Part shown: one piece after another, positions 60,865 to 64,000 of the stretch | Layout: each line of letters begins with the position of its first letter | How positions within the stretch are numbered: position 1 is the first letter of the stretch | Origin: Bradyrhizobium oropedii | GTDB taxonomy: Bacteria; Pseudomonadota; Alphaproteobacteria; Rhizobiales; Xanthobacteraceae | Reading direction: 5' to 3' | Assembly: GCF_020889685.1 (NCBI RefSeq) | Contig: NZ_JACMYO010000011.1 | Span: forward strand, 1-64,000 | DNA: 64,000 nt | Notes under the pieces: generated by a model | Database searches by the model: none | The model's input: the letters and a program-made list of their open reading frames with translations, nothing else | What the model was told of the DNA's origin: nothing | Position numbers and translations under genes: made by a program

Positions 60865-63302
60865 AGCGATTTCTCCAGATTGACGAGATTGGGGATCAGA
60901 TCGCTCGCCCAGGCGACGCCACGTTGCTCGAGCCAGGCAGGCACGAAGCCGTCGGGTCCATGTTCGGCGATGAGCTGCGTGATGGCGGCCTGGTCTGTCT
61001 TGGAAGAGGCTGCGGTGAATGCGAGCGCAACCTCGCCTAGCCCAAGTTCGAACATCCGGTTGCCGCGCCGAGACTGGCAGTAGTAGTCGCGCTTTGGCGT
61101 TGCCCGGCTCAGAAGCTCGATCTGGCGGTCATTGAGGCCGAAGCGGCGATAGATGGCAGTGATCTGCGGTTCGATCGCCCGTTCGTTTGGCAGCAACAGG
61201 CGCGTTGGACAGCTTTCGATGATCGCTGGTGCGATCGCGGAACCATCGATATCCGAGAGCGACTGGGTAGCGAAGATGACGGAGGCATTCTTTTTCCGAA
61301 GCGTCTTCAACCATTCCCGGAGTTGCCCCGCAAAATCCTCGTCATCGAGGGCAAGCCAACCTTCATCGACAATCAGGAGTGTCGGCCGGCCATCGAGACG
61401 ATCACCAATACGATGGAAGAGGTACGCCAGCACGGCCGGCGCAGCACTCGTTCCGATCAAGCCTTCGGTCTCAAACGCCTGGACCGAGGCCTCGCCAAGG
61501 CGCTCGAATTCGGCATCGAGCAGGCGCCCGGACGGACCGCCGAGGCAATATGGTTGCAAGGCGCGTTTCAGAGAGTTCGATTGGAGCAGGACTGACAGGC
61601 CCGTGAGGGTGCGCTCCTCCCTCGGCGCCGAAGCGAGAGATGTCAGCGCCGACCAGAGATGATCCTTGACCTCCGGGGTGATCTCGACCTTTTCCCGTGC
61701 CAAGATCGCGCCGATCCATTCCGTCGCCCATCCGCGCTCGGAAGGATCATCAATCCAGGCCAGCGGCTGCAGGGCGACGGGTTGTTCGCCTCCGTCGGAC
61801 AATGCGCCGCCGAGATCATGCCAATCACCGCCCATGGCGAGGGCGGCCGCCCGAATCGAACCACCGAAGTCAAACGCGAAGACCTGTGAGTTCGGATAAC
61901 GCCTGAACTGTAGCGCCATCAGCGCGAGCAACACTGACTTGCCAGCGCCTGTCGGCCCCACCACAAGGGTATGACCGACGTCGCCGACGTGGAGCGAGAA
62001 TCGGAACGGCGTTGATCCCTCGGTCTTGCCGAACAGAAGCGGCGGACCCTTGAAGTGCAGATCCCTCGCCTCTCCGGCCCACACGGCCGACATCGGAATC
62101 ATATGAGCGAGGTTGAGGGTCGATACCGGCGGCTGCCGCACGTTGGCATAGACGTGCCCGGGCAGACTGCCGAGCCAGGCTTCGACGGCGTTCACCGTCT
62201 CGATCATGCAGGTGAAATCGCGGCCCTGGATGACCTTCTCGACCAGCCTCAGCTTTTCATCGGCAGCATTGGGATCGCGGTCCCAGACAGTGATGGTCGC
62301 TGTAACAAAGGTTTGTCCGATCTGATCCGACCCCAATTCCTGCAACGCCGCGTCGGCATCAAGCGCCTTGTTGTGTGCGTCGGTATCGAGCAGCGTCGAC
62401 GCCTCGTTGGTCATGACCTCCTTGAGAATGGCGCCAATCGACTTTCGCTTGGCGAACCACTGCCGCCGAATCTTGGTCAGCAGCTTGGTGGCGTCGGTCT
62501 TGTCGAGCATGATTGCGCGCGTCGACCAACGATACGAGAATGCCAGGCGATTCAGGTCGTCCAGGATCCCCGGGGTCGTCGCGCCCGGGAAGCCGACAAT
62601 CGTCAAGACCCGCACGTTCGCTGAACCCAGCATCGGCTCTAGCCCGCCGGTCAACGGCTGGTCGGACAACAGCGCATCGAGGTACATGGGAACTTCGGGC
62701 ACCCGAACGCGATGACGCTTGGTCGAGATCGTCGAGTGCAGGTAGGTCAGCGTGTCCTGATCATCGAGCCAGCCGCATTCCGGCATGAACCCTTCGACGA
62801 GTTGCAGCACGCGGTTGGTTTGATCAATAAACCCGCGCAGCACCTCCCGGGCATCTGCTCCAACGGTGCGGTCGCGGCCTTCATAGAGCAATCGCTCCGC
62901 CTTAGCCGCCCCCTCCTCGGGAGGCAGATAGAGGAAGGTCAAGAAGTAGCTGGACTCATAATGGGCGCCCGCCTCTTCGAATTGAGCTCTGCGCTCGGCG
63001 TCGACCAGTGCAGACGCGACATCCGGAAAGGTGTTCGGCGGGTAAGCACCCGCAAAATGGCGTTGCGCTTCAACGAAGACCGCCCAACCAGATCCCAGAC
63101 GGCGCAGCGCGTTATTCAGGCGACCGGCGACGCCGACAAGCTCGGCCGGCACCGCGCTGTCGAGGTCAGGCCCCCGGAACTTTGCTGTCCGCTGGAACGA
63201 GCCGTCCTTGTTCAGGATGATTCCCTCGTCGACGAGGGCTGCCCAGGGCAGGAAGTCGGCGAGACGCGCGTTGGAATGACGATATTCGGCAAGGTTCATC
63301 AT
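60861..63302 (-). CDS. trbE: Conjugal transfer ATPase TrbE (VirB4-like)
   Basis: The 813-residue ATPase is the largest Trb protein. The N-terminal CagE/TrbE region has the family start MMNLAEYRHSNARLADFLPW. The RecA-like domain has Walker A GPTGAGKSVLL near residue 449, and a Walker B LLIVDEGWLAL near 646 followed by FATQSLSDI. It energises pilus assembly and substrate transfer at the inner membrane. The start codon is ATG at 63302, ten bases after trbD. An in-frame extension upstream covers trbD and is rejected. Confidence 0.94.
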   Translation of the reverse strand: MMNLAEYRHSNARLADFLPWAALVDEGIILNKDGSFQRTAKFRGPDLDSAVPAELVGVAGRLNNALRRLGSGWAVFVEAQRHFAGAYPPNTFPDVASALVDAERRAQFEEAGAHYESSYFLTFLYLPPEEGAAKAERLLYEGRDRTVGADAREVLRGFIDQTNRVLQLVEGFMPECGWLDDQDTLTYLHSTISTKRHRVRVPEVPMYLDALLSDQPLTGGLEPMLGSANVRVLTIVGFPGATTPGILDDLNRLAFSYRWSTRAIMLDKTDATKLLTKIRRQWFAKRKSIGAILKEVMTNEASTLLDTDAHNKALDADAALQELGSDQIGQTFVTATITVWDRDPNAADEKLRLVEKVIQGRDFTCMIETVNAVEAWLGSLPGHVYANVRQPPVSTLNLAHMIPMSAVWAGEARDLHFKGPPLLFGKTEGSTPFRFSLHVGDVGHTLVVGPTGAGKSVLLALMALQFRRYPNSQVFAFDFGGSIRAAALAMGGDWHDLGGALSDGGEQPVALQPLAWIDDPSERGWATEWIGAILAREKVEITPEVKDHLWSALTSLASAPREERTLTGLSVLLQSNSLKRALQPYCLGGPSGRLLDAEFERLGEASVQAFETEGLIGTSAAPAVLAYLFHRIGDRLDGRPTLLIVDEGWLALDDEDFAGQLREWLKTLRKKNASVIFATQSLSDIDGSAIAPAIIESCPTRLLLPNERAIEPQITAIYRRFGLNDRQIELLSRATPKRDYYCQSRRGNRMFELGLGEVALAFTAASSKTDQAAITQLIAEHGPDGFVPAWLEQRGVAWASDLIPNLVNLEKSL

Positions 63303-63312
63303 GACCGCGAAC

Positions 63313-63576
63313 TCAGACGTTGAGATGACCGGGAATGCGCAGATGCCGGCGCACCACATCGATGAAGGCGGGGTCGCGCTTGGCGGCCCAGACAGCGGCC
63401 ATATGGCCGATGAACCAGAGGACAAGACCGGCGATCCACAACCGCAGTCCGAGCCCAAGGGCTGCCGCAAGCGTGCCGTTCACGATCGCAACCGATCGCG
63501 GCGCGCCGCCCATCAGGATTGGCTCAGTGAGCGCGCGGTGAACGGGCACGACAAAGCCTGTGACCGGTTCATCCAT
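63313..63576 (-). CDS. trbD: Conjugal transfer protein TrbD (VirB3-like)
   Basis: An 87-residue small membrane protein with FVVPVHRALTEPILMGGAPR at the start and two hydrophobic segments. It is a VirB3 homologue linking TrbC and TrbE during pilus assembly. It starts with a one-base overlap of the trbC stop. Confidence 0.91.
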   Translation of the reverse strand: MDEPVTGFVVPVHRALTEPILMGGAPRSVAIVNGTLAAALGLGLRLWIAGLVLWFIGHMAAVWAAKRDPAFIDVVRRHLRIPGHLNV

Positions 63577-63902
63577 CAGATCACCACGCCGCCGCCGAAG
63601 GAGAAGAACGACAGGAAGAAACTCGAGGCGGCAAACGCGATCGACAGACCGAACACGATCTGGATCAGCCTGCGGAAACCACCTGACGAGTCCCCGAACG
63701 CAAGCGTGAGCCCGGTCACGACGATGATGATGACGGCGATGATCTTGGCGACCGGACCTTCAACCGACTGCAAGATCTGATTGAGTGGCTGCTCCCACGG
63801 CATGTTCGAGCCGGCAGCCCATGCTGGTGCTGACGTCAAAAGAACCAGCCCGGACGTGGCAAGCGAAGCGGCATCTCGACGAAAACGAAATTGCGGATGC
63901 AT
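63576..63902 (-). CDS. trbC: Conjugal transfer pilin TrbC (VirB2-like)
   Basis: The 108-residue propilin begins at ATG 63902. It has a signal peptide (SGLVLLTSAPAWA, cleavage near residue 29), then GSNMPWEQPLNQILQSVEGP and two hydrophobic helices (IIAVIIIVVTGLTLAFG and FGLSIAFAASSFFLSFF). After processing, TrbC pilins form the conjugative pilus. The trbB stop lies one base upstream. Confidence 0.91.
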   Translation of the reverse strand: MHPQFRFRRDAASLATSGLVLLTSAPAWAAGSNMPWEQPLNQILQSVEGPVAKIIAVIIIVVTGLTLAFGDSSGGFRRLIQIVFGLSIAFAASSFFLSFFSFGGGVVI

Positions 63903-63903
63903 G

Positions 63904-64000
63904 TCAGTCTCCTGCTGATGAAAGGCTGTAGTCGCCGGCCGCACCAAGCCCCGCGACGAGGGCGAGCTCAGCGAGGCGACGGTCAGCGCCGCGGCCCGCA
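63904..64000 (-). CDS. trbB: TrbB ATPase, C-terminal end only
   Basis: The window ends within this gene. The last 31 codons read GRGADRRLAELALVAGL and end GDYSLSSAGD, which fits the C-terminus of the VirB11-like ATPase TrbB (gRG..RR.......GL...GDY). It sits one base upstream of trbC, as expected of the trbBCDEJKLFGI order. Confidence 0.8.
   Translation of the reverse strand, partial: AGRGADRRLAELALVAGLGAAGDYSLSSAGD

Larger units (their letters stand above)
29466..64000. mobile_element. Integrative conjugative element of symbiosis-island type, partial
   Basis: Everything right of the tRNA-Gln scar has the content of an integrative conjugative element: toxin-antitoxin and defence genes, an insertion sequence, decaying accessory genes, a nodulation cluster and a trb-type mating-pair system. 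The codon use in 46-55 kb looks visibly more A/T-rich than the chromosomal part. No integrase, relaxase, coupling protein or origin of transfer is in the window. They would be expected beyond 64 kb next to the intact tRNA. Element ownership of each gene is inferred from position. Confidence 0.75.

Noticed and set aside
1-64000. CRISPR array
   Set aside because: I saw no regularly spaced short direct repeats anywhere in the window. The only longer tandem repeats are the adhesin units and the 16-base pair.
29466-64000. Integrase, relaxase or origin of transfer within the window
   Set aside because: None was found. The mobile element is inferred from the tRNA scar and the trb genes; the missing functions would be to the right.

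Overview
The window is high-GC alphaproteobacterial DNA. A nodABCSUIJ cluster, trb conjugation genes, an alphaproteobacterial-type porin, mipZ and Bradyrhizobium-style intergenic repeats suggest a Bradyrhizobium-like rhizobium. The genus is an inference; no 16S or other diagnostic marker lies in the window.

Two parts meet at about 29.4 kb. The left part (1-29.4 kb) reads as core chromosome: a partial SDR gene, an aldose epimerase, an enoyl-CoA hydratase with a MarR regulator, a CHAD protein, and an XRE regulator overlapping a six-gene hyfBCEFGI-like operon. The large subunit of that operon lacks both nickel-iron cysteine pairs, so it resembles energy-converting hydrogenase-related (Ehr) complexes rather than a hydrogenase. 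Next come a LacI regulator with two palindromic operators and a divergent PhyH dioxygenase-MFS transporter-TIM-barrel cluster, a secreted GH79-like protein, mipZ, an enoyl-CoA hydratase/TetR divergent pair, an SDR, a GST, a luciferase-like monooxygenase, a porin and an Mfd-like helicase.

At 29415-29465 lies the 3' half only of a tRNA-Gln(TTG) gene on the minus strand, the usual scar at the distal end of an element integrated in a tRNA gene. The geometry puts the element to the right, running past the window end. From left to right it carries a SWIM-SNF2 helicase, a hipBA toxin-antitoxin pair, a complete four-gene Wadjet-type (JetABCD) anti-plasmid system of the DUF2397/DUF2398/TIGR02680/DUF2399 subtype, a broken VCBS/DUF5801-like repeat adhesin, an IS200-type transposon, a nodulation cluster, and the trbI-G-F-L-K-J-E-D-C-B conjugation operon. 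I read it as an integrative conjugative element of the symbiosis-island type.

The nodulation cluster appears to be decaying. nodA, nodB, nodI, nodJ and nodH look intact. nodC has lost an in-frame block that includes the QxxRW catalytic motif, nodS has two frameshifts, nodU is frameshifted near codon 22, an aldo-keto reductase gene has an in-frame amber codon, and a 3' relic of a second nodB sits upstream of nodH. I found no recognisable nod box before nodA. If the reads are right, this copy cannot make normal Nod factor.

The most notable points are the anti-plasmid system carried on a conjugative element, the tRNA-Gln attachment scar, the selective decay of the nod genes beside an intact sulfotransferase gene, and the cysteine-less Hyf-like complex with its own regulator.
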